Assembly (NCBI GenBank): GCA_948146395.1
Contig: OX411556.1
Location: 248,001-312,000 of the forward strand
Source of the DNA: Fragum whitleyi
Taxonomy: Eukaryota; Mollusca; Bivalvia; Cardiida; Cardiidae
Reading direction: 5' to 3'
Length of the DNA: 64,000 nucleotides
Shown: piece after piece, positions 52,701 through 64,000 of the stretch
Numbering within the stretch: the first letter of the stretch is position 1
How the letters are laid out: each line of letters opens with the position of its first letter
Notes under the pieces: model-generated
What the model was told of the DNA's origin: nothing
The model's input: the letters and a program-made list of their open reading frames with translations, nothing else
Databases searched by the model: none
Program-made: the position numbers and the translations under genes

Positions 52701-55700
52701 ATATTTTGGGTACCCATTTTTCGATCGACTGATGCGCCCATGCATTCATACCCACATCGTCCCAAACACTCGCGTTCGCTAGCTATGCATGTGCGCTTCA
52801 AATTGACACCGGTTTCGATGCCGTCTGATGCATCCGTCTTTGCGTTTATGCAGCATCCCTGACCCCTTGTTATTCGATTTAATAGTAATTATTTAATCCT
52901 GATTTAATATTAATAATTTGGGTACCCATTTTTCGATCGACTGATGCGCCCATGCATTCATACCCACATCGTCCCAAACACTCGCGTTCGCTAGCTATGC
53001 ATGTGCGCTTCAAATTGACACCGGTTTCGATGCCGTCTGATGCATCCGTCTGTGCGTTTATGCAGCATCCCTGACCCCTTGTTATTCGATTTAATAGTAA
53101 TTATTTAATCCTGATTTAATGTTAAATATTTTGGGTACCCATTTTTCGATCGACTGATGCGCCCATGTATTCATACCCACATCGTCCCAAACACTCGCGT
53201 TCGCTAGCTATGCATGTGCGCTTCAAATTGACACCGGTTTCGATGCCGTCTGATGCATCCGTCTGTGCGTTTATGCAGCATCCCTGACCCCTTGTTATTC
53301 GATTTAATAGTAATTATTTAATCCGGATTTAATGTTAAATATTTTGGGTACCCATTTTTCGATCGACTGATGCGCCCATGCATTCATACCCACATCGTCC
53401 CAAACACGCGCGTTCACTAACTATGCATTTGGGCTTCAAATTGACACCGGTTTCGATGCCGTCTGATGCATCCGTCTGTGCGTTTATGCAGCATCCCTGA
53501 CCCCTTGTTATTCGATTTAATAGTAATTATTTAATCCTGATTTAATGTTAAATATTTTGAGTACCCATTTTTCGATCGACTGATGCGCCCATGCATTCAT
53601 ACCCACATCGCCCCAAACACGCGCGTTCGCTAGCTTTGCATGTGCGCTTCAAATTGACACCGGTTTCGATGCCGTCTGATGCATCCGTCTGTGCGTTTAT
53701 GCAGCATCTCTGACCCCTTGTTATTCGATTTAATAGTAATTATTTAGTCCTGATTTAATGTTAAATATTTTGGGTACCCATTTTTCGATCGACTGATGCG
53801 CCCATGCATTCATACCCACATCGTCCCAAACACTCGCGTTCGCTAGCTATGCATGTGCGCTTCAAATTGACACCGGTTTCGATGCCGTCTGATGCATCCG
53901 TCTGTGCGTTTATGCAGCATCCCTGGCCCCTTGTTATTCGATTTAATAGTAATTATTTAATCCTGATTTAATGTTAAATATTTTGAGTACCCATTTTTCG
54001 ATCGACTGATGCGACCATGCATTCATACCCACATCGTCCCAAACACGCGCGTTCACTAGCTATGCATGTGCGCTTCAAATTGACACCGGTTTCGATGCCG
54101 TCTGATGCATCCGTCTGTGCGTTTATGCAGCATCCCTGACCCCTTGTTATTCGATTTAATAGTAATTATTTAATCCTGATTTAATGTTAAATATTTTGGG
54201 TACCCATTTTTCGATCGACTGATACGACCATGCATTCATACCCACATCGCCCAAAACACGCGCGTTCGCTAGCTATGCATGTGCGCTTCAAATTGACACC
54301 GGTTTCGATGCCGTCTGATGCATCCGTCTGTGCGTTTATGCAGCATCCCTGAGCCCTTGTTATTCGATTTAATAGTAATTATTTAATCCTGATTTAATGT
54401 TAAATATTTTGGGTACCCATTTTTCGATCGACTGATGCGCCCATGCATTCATACCCACCTCGTCCAAAACACTCGCGTTCGCTAGCTATGCACTTGCGCT
54501 TCAAATTGACACCGGTTTCGATGCCGTCTGATGCATCCGTCTGTGCGTTTATGCAGCATCCCTGACCCCTTGTTATTCGATTTAATAGTAATTATTTAAT
54601 CCTGATTTAATGTTAAATATTTTGGGTACCCATTTTTCGATCGATTGATGCGCCCATGCATTCATTCCCACATCGTCCCAAACACTCGCGTTCGCTAGCT
54701 ATGCATGTGCGCTTCAAATTGACACCGGTTTCGATGCCGTCTGATGCATCCGTCTGTGCGTTTATGCAGCATCCCTGACCCCTTGTTATTCGATTTAATA
54801 GTAATTATTTAATCCTGATTTAATATTAAATATTTTGGGTACCCATTTATTGATCGACTGATGCGCCCATGCATTCATACCCACATCGTCCCAAACACTC
54901 GCGTTCGCTAGCTATGCATGTGCGCTTCAAATTGACACCGGTTTCGATGCCGTCTGATGCATCCGTCTGTGCGTTTATGCAGCATCCCTGACCCCTTGTT
55001 ATTCGATTTAATAATAATTATTTAATCCTGATTTAATGTTAAATATTTTGGGTACCCATTTTTCGATCGACTGATGCGCCAATGCATTCATTCCCACATC
55101 GTCCCAAACACGCGCGTTCACTAACTATGCATGTGCGCTTCAAATTGACACCGGTTTCGATGCCGTCTGATGCATCCGTCTGTGCGTTTATGCAGCATCC
55201 CTGACCCCTTGTTATTCGATTTAATAGTAATTATTTAATCCTGATTTAATGTTAAATATTTTGGGTACCCATTTTTCGATCGACTGATGCGCCCATGCAT
55301 TCATACCCACATCGAACAAAACACGCGCGTTCGCTAGCTATGCATGTGCGCTTCAAATTGACACCGGTTTCGATGCCGTCTAATGCATCCGTCTGTGCGT
55401 TTTTGCAGCATCCCTGACCCCTTGTTATTCGATTTAATAGTAATTATTTAATCCTGATTTAATGTTAAATATTTTGGGTACCCATTTTTCGATCGACTGA
55501 TGCGCCCATGCATTCATACCCACATCGCCCAAAACACGCGCGTTCGCTAGCTATACATGTGCGCTTCAAATTGACACCGGTTTCGATGCCGTCTGATGCA
55601 TTCGTCTGTGCGTTTATGCAGCATCCCTGACCCCTTGTTATTCGATTTAATAGTAATTATTTAATCCTGATTTAATGTTAAATATTTTGGGTACCCATTT

Positions 55701-56942
55701 TTCGATCGACTGATGCGCCCATGCATTCATACCCACATCGTCCCAAATACTCGCGTTCGCTAGCTATGCATGTGCGCTTCAAATTGACACCGGTTTCGAT
55801 GCCGTCTGATGCATCCGTCTGTGCGTTTATGCAGCATCCCTGACCCCTTGTTATTCGATTTAATAATAATTATTTAATCCTGATTTAATGTTAAATATTT
55901 TGGGTACCCATTTTTCGATCGACTGATGCGCCCATGCATTCATACCCACATCGTCCCAAACACTCGCGTTCGCTAGCTATGCATGTGCGCTTCAAATTGA
56001 CACCGGTTTCGATGCCGTCTGATGCATCCGTCTGTGCGTTTATGCAACATCCCTGACCCCTTGTTATTCGATTTAATAGTAATTATTTAATCCTGATTTA
56101 ATGTTAAATATTTTGGGTACCCATTTTTCGATCGACTGATGCGCCCATGCATTCATACCCACATCGCCCCAAACACGCGCGTTCGCTAGCTATGCATGTG
56201 CGCTTCAAATTGACACCGGTTTCGATGCCGTCTGATGCATCCGTCTGTGCGTTTATGCAGCATCCCTGACCCCTTGTTATTCGAATTAATAGTAATTATT
56301 TAATCCTGAATTAATGTTAAATATTTTGGGTACCCATTTTTCGATCGACTGATGCGCCCATGCATTCATACCCACATCGTCCCAAACACTCGCGTTCGCT
56401 AGCTATGCATGTGCGCTTCAAATTGACACCGGTTTCGATGCCGTCTGATGCATCCGTCTGTGCGTTTATGCAGCATCCCTGACCCCTTGTTATTCGATTT
56501 AATAATAATTATTTAATCCTGATTTAATGTTAAATATTTTGGGTACCCATTTTTCGATCGACTGATGCGCCCATGCATTCATTCCCACATCGTCCCAAAC
56601 ACGCGCGTTCACTAACTATGCATATGCGCTTCAAATTGACACCGGTTTCGATGCCGTCTGATGCATCCGTCTGTGCGTTTATGCAGCATCCCTGACCCCT
56701 TGTTATTCGATTTAATAGTAGTTATTTAATCCTGATTTAATGTTAAATATTTTGGGTACCCATTTTTCGATCGACTGATGCGCCCATGCATTCATACCCA
56801 CATCGCCCAAAACACGCGCGTTCGCTAGCTATGCATGTGCGCTTCAAATTGACACCGGTTTCGATGCCGTCTGATGCATCCGTCTGTGCGTTTATGCAGC
56901 ATCCCTGACCCCTTGTTATTCGATTTAATAGTAATTATTCAT
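49701..56942 (+). repeat. 34-monomer higher-order unit, copy 2 (7242 bp)
   Basis: Adjacent second copy of the 7242-bp unit, identical at every marker compared. Its length equals 34 x 213, because the 1-bp insertion (51616) and 1-bp deletion (about 52911) cancel out. The last 45 bp of identity (to 56987) is shared with the start of the unit, as expected for a tandem duplication. Confidence 0.9.
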
Positions 56943-57136
56943 TCCTGATTTAATGTTAAATATTTTGGGTACCCATTTTTCGATCGATTGATGCGCCCAT
57001 GCATTCATACCCACATCGCCCAAAACACGCGCGTTCGCTAGCTATACATGTGCGCTTTAAATTGACACCGGTTTCGATGCCGTCTGATGCATTCGTCTGT
57101 GCGTTTATGCAGCATCCCTGACCCCTTGTTATTCGA
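55880..57136 (+). repeat. 7-monomer-spaced block, left copy (1257 bp)
   Basis: Markers GCAACATCC, GAATTAAT twice in one monomer, AATAATAAT, CATTCATTCCC with TGCATATGC, TAGTAGTTATT, ATTCATTCC, and GATTGATG with TATACATG recur at 57370-58626, offset 1490 bp (7 monomers less a 1-bp deletion at 57361-57366). One difference was seen: C at 56167 versus T at 57657. The right end joins GATTGATG to a second GAATTAAT monomer at 57137, a chimeric junction. Confidence 0.85.
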
Positions 57137-57369
57137 ATTAATAGTAATTATTTAATCCTGAATTAATGTTAAATATTTTGGGTACCCATTTTTCGATCGA
57201 CTGATGCGCCCATGCATTCATACCCACATCGTCCAAAACACTCGCGTTCGCTAGCTATGCATGTGCGCTTCAAATTCACACCGGTTTCGATGCCGTCTGA
57301 TGCATCCGTCTGTGCGTTTATGCAGCATCCCTGACCCCTTGTTATTCGATTTAATAGTAATTATTAATC
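57137..57369 (+). repeat. Junction monomers with a 1-bp deletion
   Basis: Between the two 7-monomer-spaced copies lie a GAATTAAT copy, a GTCCAAAAC copy with a private AATTCACACC (C where the array has G), and the monomer that has lost one T in TAATTATTAATCC. The deletion shifts the reading frame and is the only reason a minus-strand open frame of 62 codons (57251-57439) exists here. I do not call that frame a gene. Confidence 0.8.
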
Positions 57370-58626
57370 CTGATTTAATGTTAAATATTTTGGGTACCCA
57401 TTTTTCGATCGACTGATGCGCCCATGCATTCATACCCACATCGTCCCAAACACTCGCGTTCGCTAGCTATGCATGTGCGCTTCAAATTGACACCGGTTTC
57501 GATGCCGTCTGATGCATCCGTCTGTGCGTTTATGCAACATCCCTGACCCCTTGTTATTCGATTTAATAGTAATTATTTAATCCTGATTTAATGTTAAATA
57601 TTTTGGGTACCCATTTTTCGATCGACTGATGCGCCCATGCATTCATACCCACATCGTCCCAAACACGCGCGTTCGCTAGCTATGCATGTGCGCTTCAAAT
57701 TGACACCGGTTTCGATGCCGTCTGATGCATCCGTCTGTGCGTTTATGCAGCATCCCTGACCCCTTGTTATTCGAATTAATAGTAATTATTTAATCCTGAA
57801 TTAATGTTAAATATTTTGGGTACCCATTTTTCGATCGACTGATGCGCCCATGCATTCATACCCACATCGTCCCAAACACTCGCGTTCGCTAGCTATGCAT
57901 GTGCGCTTCAAATTGACACCGGTTTCGATGCCGTCTGATGCATCCGTCTGTGCGTTTATGCAGCATCCCTGACCCCTTGTTATTCGATTTAATAATAATT
58001 ATTTAATCCTGATTTAATGTTAAATATTTTGGGTACCCATTTTTCGATCGACTGATGCGCCCATGCATTCATTCCCACATCGTCCCAAACACGCGCGTTC
58101 ACTAACTATGCATATGCGCTTCAAATTGACACCGGTTTCGATGCCGTCTGATGCATCCGTCTGTGCGTTTATGCAGCATCCCTGACCCCTTGTTATTCGA
58201 TTTAATAGTAGTTATTTAATCCTGATTTAATGTTAAATATTTTGGGTACCCATTTTTCGATCGACTGATGCGCCCATGCATTCATACCCACATCGCCCAA
58301 AACACGCGCGTTCGCTAGCTATGCATGTGCGCTTCAAATTGACACCGGTTTCGATGCCGTCTGATGCATCCGTCTGTGCGTTTATGCAGCATCCCTGACC
58401 CCTTGTTATTCGATTTAATAGTAATTATTCATTCCTGATTTAATGTTAAATATTTTGGGTACCCATTTTTCGATCGATTGATGCGCCCATGCATTCATAC
58501 CCACATCGCCCAAAACACGCGCGTTCGCTAGCTATACATGTGCGCTTTAAATTGACACCGGTTTCGATGCCGTCTGATGCATTCGTCTGTGCGTTTATGC
58601 AGCATCCCTGACCCCTTGTTATTCGA
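57370..58626 (+). repeat. 7-monomer-spaced block, right copy (1257 bp)
   Basis: Partner of 55880-57136 with the one difference noted there (T at 57657). It is followed by a monomer carrying CTGGTGCGCCC near 58691, which recurs 11 monomers later near 61036. Confidence 0.85.
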
Positions 58627-58863
58627 TTTAATAGTAATTATTTAATCCTGATTTAATGTTAAATATTTTGGGTACCCATTTTTCGATCGACTGGTGCGCC
58701 CATGCATTCATACCCACATCGTCCCAAACACTCGCGTTCGCTAGCTATGCATGTGCGCTTCAAATTGACACCGGTTTCGATGCCGTCTGATGCATCCGTC
58801 TGTGCGTTTATGCAGCATCCCTGACCCCTTGTTATTCGATTTAATAGTAATTATTTAATCCTG

Positions 58864-61037
58864 ATTTAATGTTAAATATTTTGGGTACCCATTTTTCGAT
58901 CGACTGATGCGCCCATGCATTCATACCCACATCGCCCCAAACACGCGCGTTCGCTAGCTATACATGTGCGCTTCAAATTGACACTGGTTTCGATGCCGTC
59001 TGATGCATTCGTCTGTGCGTTTATGCAGCATCCCTGACCCCTTGTTATTCGATTTAATAGTAATTATTTAATCCTGATTTAATGTTAAATATTTTGGGTA
59101 CCCATTTTTCGATCGACTGATGCGCCCATGCATTCATACCCACATCGTCCCAACAACTCGCGTTCGCTAGCTATGCATGTGCGCTTCAAATTGACACCGG
59201 TTTCGATGCCGTCTGATGCATCCGTCTGTGCGTTTATGCAGCAGCCCTGACCCCTTGTTATTCGATTTAATAGTAATTATTTAATTCTTGATATAATGTT
59301 AAATATTTTGGGTACCCATTTTTCGATCGACTGATGCGCCCATGCATTCATACCCACATCGCCCAAAACACGCGCGTTCGCTAGCTATGCATGTGCGCTT
59401 CAAATTGACACCGGTTTCGATGCCGTCTAATGCATCCGTCTGTGCGTTTATGCAGCATCCCTGACCCCTTGTTATTCGATTTAATAGTAATTATTTAATC
59501 CTGATTTAATGTTAAATATTTTGGGTACCCATTTTTCGATCGACTGATGCGCCCATGCATTCATACCCACATCGTCCCAAACACTCGCGTTCGCTAGCTA
59601 TTTATGTGCGCTTACAATTGACACCGGTTTCGATGCCGTCTGATGCATCCGTCTGTGCGTTTATGCAGCATCCCTGACCCCTTGTTATTCGATTTAATAG
59701 TAATTATTTAATCCTGATTTAATGTTAAATATTTTGGGTACCCATTTTTCGATCGACTGATGCGCCCATGCATTCATACCCACATCGTCCCAAACACTCG
59801 CGTTCGCTAGCTATGCATGTGCGCTTCAAATTGACACCGGTTTCGATGCCGTCTGATGCATCCGTCTGTGCGTTTATGCAGCATCCCTGACCCCTTGTTA
59901 TTCGATTTAATAGTAATTTTTTAATCCTGATTTAATGTTAAATATTTTGGGTACCCATTTTTCGATCGACTGATGCGCCCATGCATTAATACCCACATCG
60001 TCCAAAACACTCGTGTTCGCTAGCTATGCATGTGCGCTTCAAATTGACACCGGTTTCGATGCCGTCTGATGCATCCGTCTGTGCGTTTATGCAGCATCCC
60101 TGACCCCTTGTTATTCGATATAATAGTAATTATTTAATCCTGATTTAATGTTAAATATTTTGGGTACCCATTTTTCGATCGACTGATGCGCCCATGCATT
60201 CATACCCACATCGTCCCAAACACGCGCGTTCGCTAGCTATGCATGTGCGCTTCAAATTGACACCGGTTTCGATGCCGTCTGATGCATCCGTCTGTGCGTT
60301 TATGCAGCATCCCTGACCCCTTGTTATTCGATTTAATAGTAATTATTTAATCCTGATTTAATATTAAATATTTTGGGTACACATTTTTTGATCGACTGAT
60401 GCGCCCATGCATTCATACCCACATCGTCCCAAACACTCGCGTTCGCTAGCTATGCATGTGCGCTTCAAATTGACACCGGTTTCGATGCCGTCTGATGCAT
60501 CCGTCTGTGCGTTTATGCAGCATCCCTGACCCCTTGTTATTCGATTTAATAGTAATTATTTAATCCTGATTTAATGTTAAATATTTTGGGTACCCATATT
60601 TTGATCGACTGATGCGCCCATGCATTCATACCCACATCGCCCCAAACACGCGCGTTCGCTAGCTATGCATGTGCGCTTCAAATTGACACCGGTTTCGATG
60701 CCGTCTGATGCATCCGTCTGTGCGTTTATGCAGCATCCCTGACCCCTTGTTATTCGATTTAATAGTAATTATTTAATCCTGATTTAATGTTAAATATTTT
60801 GGGTACCCATTTTTCGATCGACTGATGCGCCCATGCATTCATACCCACATCGTCCAAAACACTCGCGTTCGCTAGCTATGCATGTGCGCTTCAAATTGAC
60901 ACCGGTTTCGATGCCGTCTGATGCATCCGTCTGTGCGTTTATGCAGCATCCCTGACCCCTTGTTATTCGATTTAATAGTAATTATTTAATCCTGATTTAA
61001 TGTTAAATATTTTGGGTACCCATTTTTCGATCGACTG
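58864..61037 (+). repeat. 12-monomer-spaced block at right end, copy 1 (2174 bp)
   Basis: Markers TATACATG with CACTGGTTTC, GTCCCAACAACTCG, GCAGCCCTG, the TTCTTGATATAAT insertion, GTCTAATGC, TATTTATG with CTTACAATTG, ATTTTTTAA, CTCGTG, GATATAAT, X, Y and GTCCAAAAC recur in the same order at 61421-63594, offset 2557 bp (12 monomers plus the 1-bp insertion). No difference was seen inside these limits. It combines marker orders found separately near 41.4-42.4 kb and 42.6-43.6 kb. Confidence 0.85.
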
Positions 61038-61420
61038 GTGCGCCCATGCATTCATACCCACATCGTCCCAAACACTCGCGTTCGCTAGCTATGCATGTGC
61101 GCTTCAAATTGACACCGGTTTCGATGCCGTCTGATGCATCCGTCTGTGCGTTTATGCAGCATCCCTGACCCCTTGTTATTCGATTTAATAGTAATTATTT
61201 AGTCCTGATTTAATGTTAAATATTTTGGGTACCCATTTTTCGATCGACTGATGCGCCCATGCATTCATACCCACATCGTCCCAAACACTCGCGTTCGCTA
61301 GCTATGCATGTGCGCTTCAAATTGACACCGGTTTCGATGCCGTCTGATGCATGCGTCTGTGCGTTTATGCAGCATCCCTGACCCCTTGTTATTCGATTTA
61401 ATAGTAATTATTTAATCCGG

Positions 61421-63594
61421 ATTTAATGTTAAATATTTTGGGTACCCATTTTTCGATCGACTGATGCGCCCATGCATTCATACCCACATCGCCCCAAACA
61501 CGCGCGTTCGCTAGCTATACATGTGCGCTTCAAATTGACACTGGTTTCGATGCCGTCTGATGCATTCGTCTGTGCGTTTATGCAGCATCCCTGACCCCTT
61601 GTTATTCGATTTAATAGTAATTATTTAATCCTGATTTAATGTTAAATATTTTGGGTACCCATTTTTCGATCGACTGATGCGCCCATGCATTCATACCCAC
61701 ATCGTCCCAACAACTCGCGTTCGCTAGCTATGCATGTGCGCTTCAAATTGACACCGGTTTCGATGCCGTCTGATGCATCCGTCTGTGCGTTTATGCAGCA
61801 GCCCTGACCCCTTGTTATTCGATTTAATAGTAATTATTTAATTCTTGATATAATGTTAAATATTTTGGGTACCCATTTTTCGATCGACTGATGCGCCCAT
61901 GCATTCATACCCACATCGCCCAAAACACGCGCGTTCGCTAGCTATGCATGTGCGCTTCAAATTGACACCGGTTTCGATGCCGTCTAATGCATCCGTCTGT
62001 GCGTTTATGCAGCATCCCTGACCCCTTGTTATTCGATTTAATAGTAATTATTTAATCCTGATTTAATGTTAAATATTTTGGGTACCCATTTTTCGATCGA
62101 CTGATGCGCCCATGCATTCATACCCACATCGTCCCAAACACTCGCGTTCGCTAGCTATTTATGTGCGCTTACAATTGACACCGGTTTCGATGCCGTCTGA
62201 TGCATCCGTCTGTGCGTTTATGCAGCATCCCTGACCCCTTGTTATTCGATTTAATAGTAATTATTTAATCCTGATTTAATGTTAAATATTTTGGGTACCC
62301 ATTTTTCGATCGACTGATGCGCCCATGCATTCATACCCACATCGTCCCAAACACTCGCGTTCGCTAGCTATGCATGTGCGCTTCAAATTGACACCGGTTT
62401 CGATGCCGTCTGATGCATCCGTCTGTGCGTTTATGCAGCATCCCTGACCCCTTGTTATTCGATTTAATAGTAATTTTTTAATCCTGATTTAATGTTAAAT
62501 ATTTTGGGTACCCATTTTTCGATCGACTGATGCGCCCATGCATTAATACCCACATCGTCCAAAACACTCGTGTTCGCTAGCTATGCATGTGCGCTTCAAA
62601 TTGACACCGGTTTCGATGCCGTCTGATGCATCCGTCTGTGCGTTTATGCAGCATCCCTGACCCCTTGTTATTCGATATAATAGTAATTATTTAATCCTGA
62701 TTTAATGTTAAATATTTTGGGTACCCATTTTTCGATCGACTGATGCGCCCATGCATTCATACCCACATCGTCCCAAACACGCGCGTTCGCTAGCTATGCA
62801 TGTGCGCTTCAAATTGACACCGGTTTCGATGCCGTCTGATGCATCCGTCTGTGCGTTTATGCAGCATCCCTGACCCCTTGTTATTCGATTTAATAGTAAT
62901 TATTTAATCCTGATTTAATATTAAATATTTTGGGTACACATTTTTTGATCGACTGATGCGCCCATGCATTCATACCCACATCGTCCCAAACACTCGCGTT
63001 CGCTAGCTATGCATGTGCGCTTCAAATTGACACCGGTTTCGATGCCGTCTGATGCATCCGTCTGTGCGTTTATGCAGCATCCCTGACCCCTTGTTATTCG
63101 ATTTAATAGTAATTATTTAATCCTGATTTAATGTTAAATATTTTGGGTACCCATATTTTGATCGACTGATGCGCCCATGCATTCATACCCACATCGCCCC
63201 AAACACGCGCGTTCGCTAGCTATGCATGTGCGCTTCAAATTGACACCGGTTTCGATGCCGTCTGATGCATCCGTCTGTGCGTTTATGCAGCATCCCTGAC
63301 CCCTTGTTATTCGATTTAATAGTAATTATTTAATCCTGATTTAATGTTAAATATTTTGGGTACCCATTTTTCGATCGACTGATGCGCCCATGCATTCATA
63401 CCCACATCGTCCAAAACACTCGCGTTCGCTAGCTATGCATGTGCGCTTCAAATTGACACCGGTTTCGATGCCGTCTGATGCATCCGTCTGTGCGTTTATG
63501 CAGCATCCCTGACCCCTTGTTATTCGATTTAATAGTAATTATTTAATCCTGATTTAATGTTAAATATTTTGGGTACCCATTTTTCGATCGACTG
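61421..63594 (+). repeat. 12-monomer-spaced block at right end, copy 2 (2174 bp)
   Basis: Second copy of the block at 58864. Between the copies (61038-61420) are monomers with CTGGTG, TTTAGTCCTG, GCATGCGTC and CCGGATTTAA; two of these markers also occur in the 34-monomer unit. The region is therefore a mosaic of segments seen elsewhere. Confidence 0.85.
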
Positions 63595-63905
63595 ATGCGC
63601 CCATGCATTCATACCCACATCGTCCCAAACACTCGCGTTCGCTAGCTATGCATGTGCGCTTCAAATTGACACCGGTTTCGATGCCGTCTGATGCATCCGT
63701 CTGTGCGTTTATGCAGCATCCCTGACCCCTTGCTATTCGATTTAATAGTAATTATTTAATCCTGATTTAATGTTAAATATTTTGGGTACCCATTTTTCGA
63801 TCGACTGATGCGCCCATGCATTCATACCCACATCGTCCCAAACACTCGCGTTCGCTAGCTATGCATGTGCGCTTCAAATTGACACCGGTTTCGATGCCGT
63901 CTGAT

Positions 63906-64000
63906 GCATCCGTCTGTGCGTTAATGCAGCATCCCTGACCCCTTGTTATTCGATTTAATAGTAATTATTTAATCCTGATTTAATGTTAAATATTTTGGGT
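63906..64000 (+). repeat. Partial terminal monomer (95 bp)
   Basis: The last copy is cut by the window edge after monomer position 95, in the middle of the GGGTACCC palindrome. It carries the GTTAATGC variant near its start. The order of private variants just before it (GTCCAAAAC, then TGCTATTCG, then GTTAATGC) is the same as at about 43.6-44.1 kb and 50.8-51.4 kb. The continuation beyond the window is therefore likely to follow the order seen from 44.1 kb onward. Confidence 0.9.

Larger units (their letters stand above)
1..64000 (+). repeat. 213-bp tandem satellite array, about 300.4 copies
   Basis: Every stretch of the window is a copy of one 213-bp unit, head to tail in one orientation. 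Counting the start of the GCATCCGTCTG segment from base 1 to 63906 gives 300 monomers; 300 x 213 plus a net +5 bp from fifteen one-base indels matches exactly. Copies usually differ from the common sequence at none to a handful of positions. Known biology: long, homogeneous, kilobase-scale ordered arrays like this form centromeric or heterochromatic satellites in eukaryotes. Inference: this is such a satellite, but neither the family name nor the species can be read from the sequence. No stretch of unique DNA over a few bases was found, so all inter-gene space is this repeat. Confidence 0.98.

Noticed and set aside
42459..56942. Treating the 7242-bp repeat as certainly real
   Set aside because: Identity this high over 7 kb can also come from a duplicated assembly path. 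The sequence alone cannot decide, so the duplication is reported with that caveat.
57251..57439. A minus-strand open reading frame of 62 codons
   Set aside because: It lies wholly within satellite monomers. It is open only because one T is missing in the monomer at 57361-57366; the other 299 copies have a stop there. No ribosome or promoter context is evident and no protein family is recognised.
1..64000. CRISPR array
   Set aside because: There are no short repeats alternating with unique spacers. The whole 213-bp unit repeats with no variable spacer, and no cas genes are present.
1..64000. Tandem coding repeats, as in a giant repetitive protein (213 is a multiple of 3)
   Set aside because: Stops occur in all six frames of the ordinary monomer (for example TAATAG and TTTAAT on one strand, TTAAAT and ATTAAA on the other), so no frame passes through adjacent copies.
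1..64000. Human alpha satellite, telomere repeat, rDNA spacer or 5S rDNA array
   Set aside because: The period is 213 bp, not 171 bp; there are no TTAGGG or TTTAGGG type runs; no rRNA sequence is recognisable; and the monomer does not match any satellite I know.
1..64000. A previously undescribed gene system or mobile element hidden in the array
   Set aside because: Phase accounting leaves no room for any insertion longer than one base, and no monomer shows inverted orientation or unrelated sequence.

Overview
The whole 64 kb window is one uninterrupted tandem satellite array. The monomer is 213 bp, every copy lies in the same orientation, and I found no gene, RNA gene, transposon, CRISPR array or unique sequence. 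The phase was followed from the first base. There are exactly 300 complete monomers (1-63905) plus a 95-bp partial one (63906-64000). Fifteen single-base length changes (10 insertions, 5 deletions) give the net +5 bp and fully explain the drift. No larger insertion or gap therefore fits. Both edges fall inside the array, so it continues on both sides.

This layout is typical of a eukaryotic centromeric, pericentromeric or other heterochromatic satellite. I do not recognise the family and cannot name the organism. The monomer is about 44% GC (55 C, 38 G on the plus strand), with an AT-rich core at monomer positions 45-91. CpG is not depleted: 14 per monomer against about 10 expected. Eight perfect 6-8 bp palindromes occur per monomer. 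Every ordinary copy is closed by stops in all frames.

Layout. (1) 1-10.2 kb: three main monomer haplotypes (A, B, C), distinguished by monomer positions 144, 154 and 162, are interspersed; a B-A-A trimer runs through 1918-4685. (2) 10.2-22 kb: blocks of 1-2 kb with private variants recur at distances of 15, 26 and 41 monomers. (3) 23-34.6 kb: a region marked by a CTATT variant and a GGCAACC variant, with dimer and tetramer orders near 23-25.6 kb and longer repeated blocks after that. (4) 34.4-40.3 kb: a tandem duplication of a 12-monomer (2556 bp) unit with one difference seen, followed by a pentamer Z-X-Y-X-Y order. (5) 40.8-57 kb: a 14-monomer-spaced block leading into a tandem duplication of a 34-monomer (7242 bp) unit, with no difference seen at any marker compared. 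(6) 55.9-63.6 kb: a 7-monomer and a 12-monomer duplication, the latter spaced 2557 bp.

Taken together, the array looks like a record of nested unequal exchange and conversion: short higher-order units on the left and large, very recent units on the right. Nothing here forms a protein-coding system. The interest lies in the higher-order architecture, the palindrome content and the possible centromere role. All comparisons were made by eye on variant markers, not by alignment.
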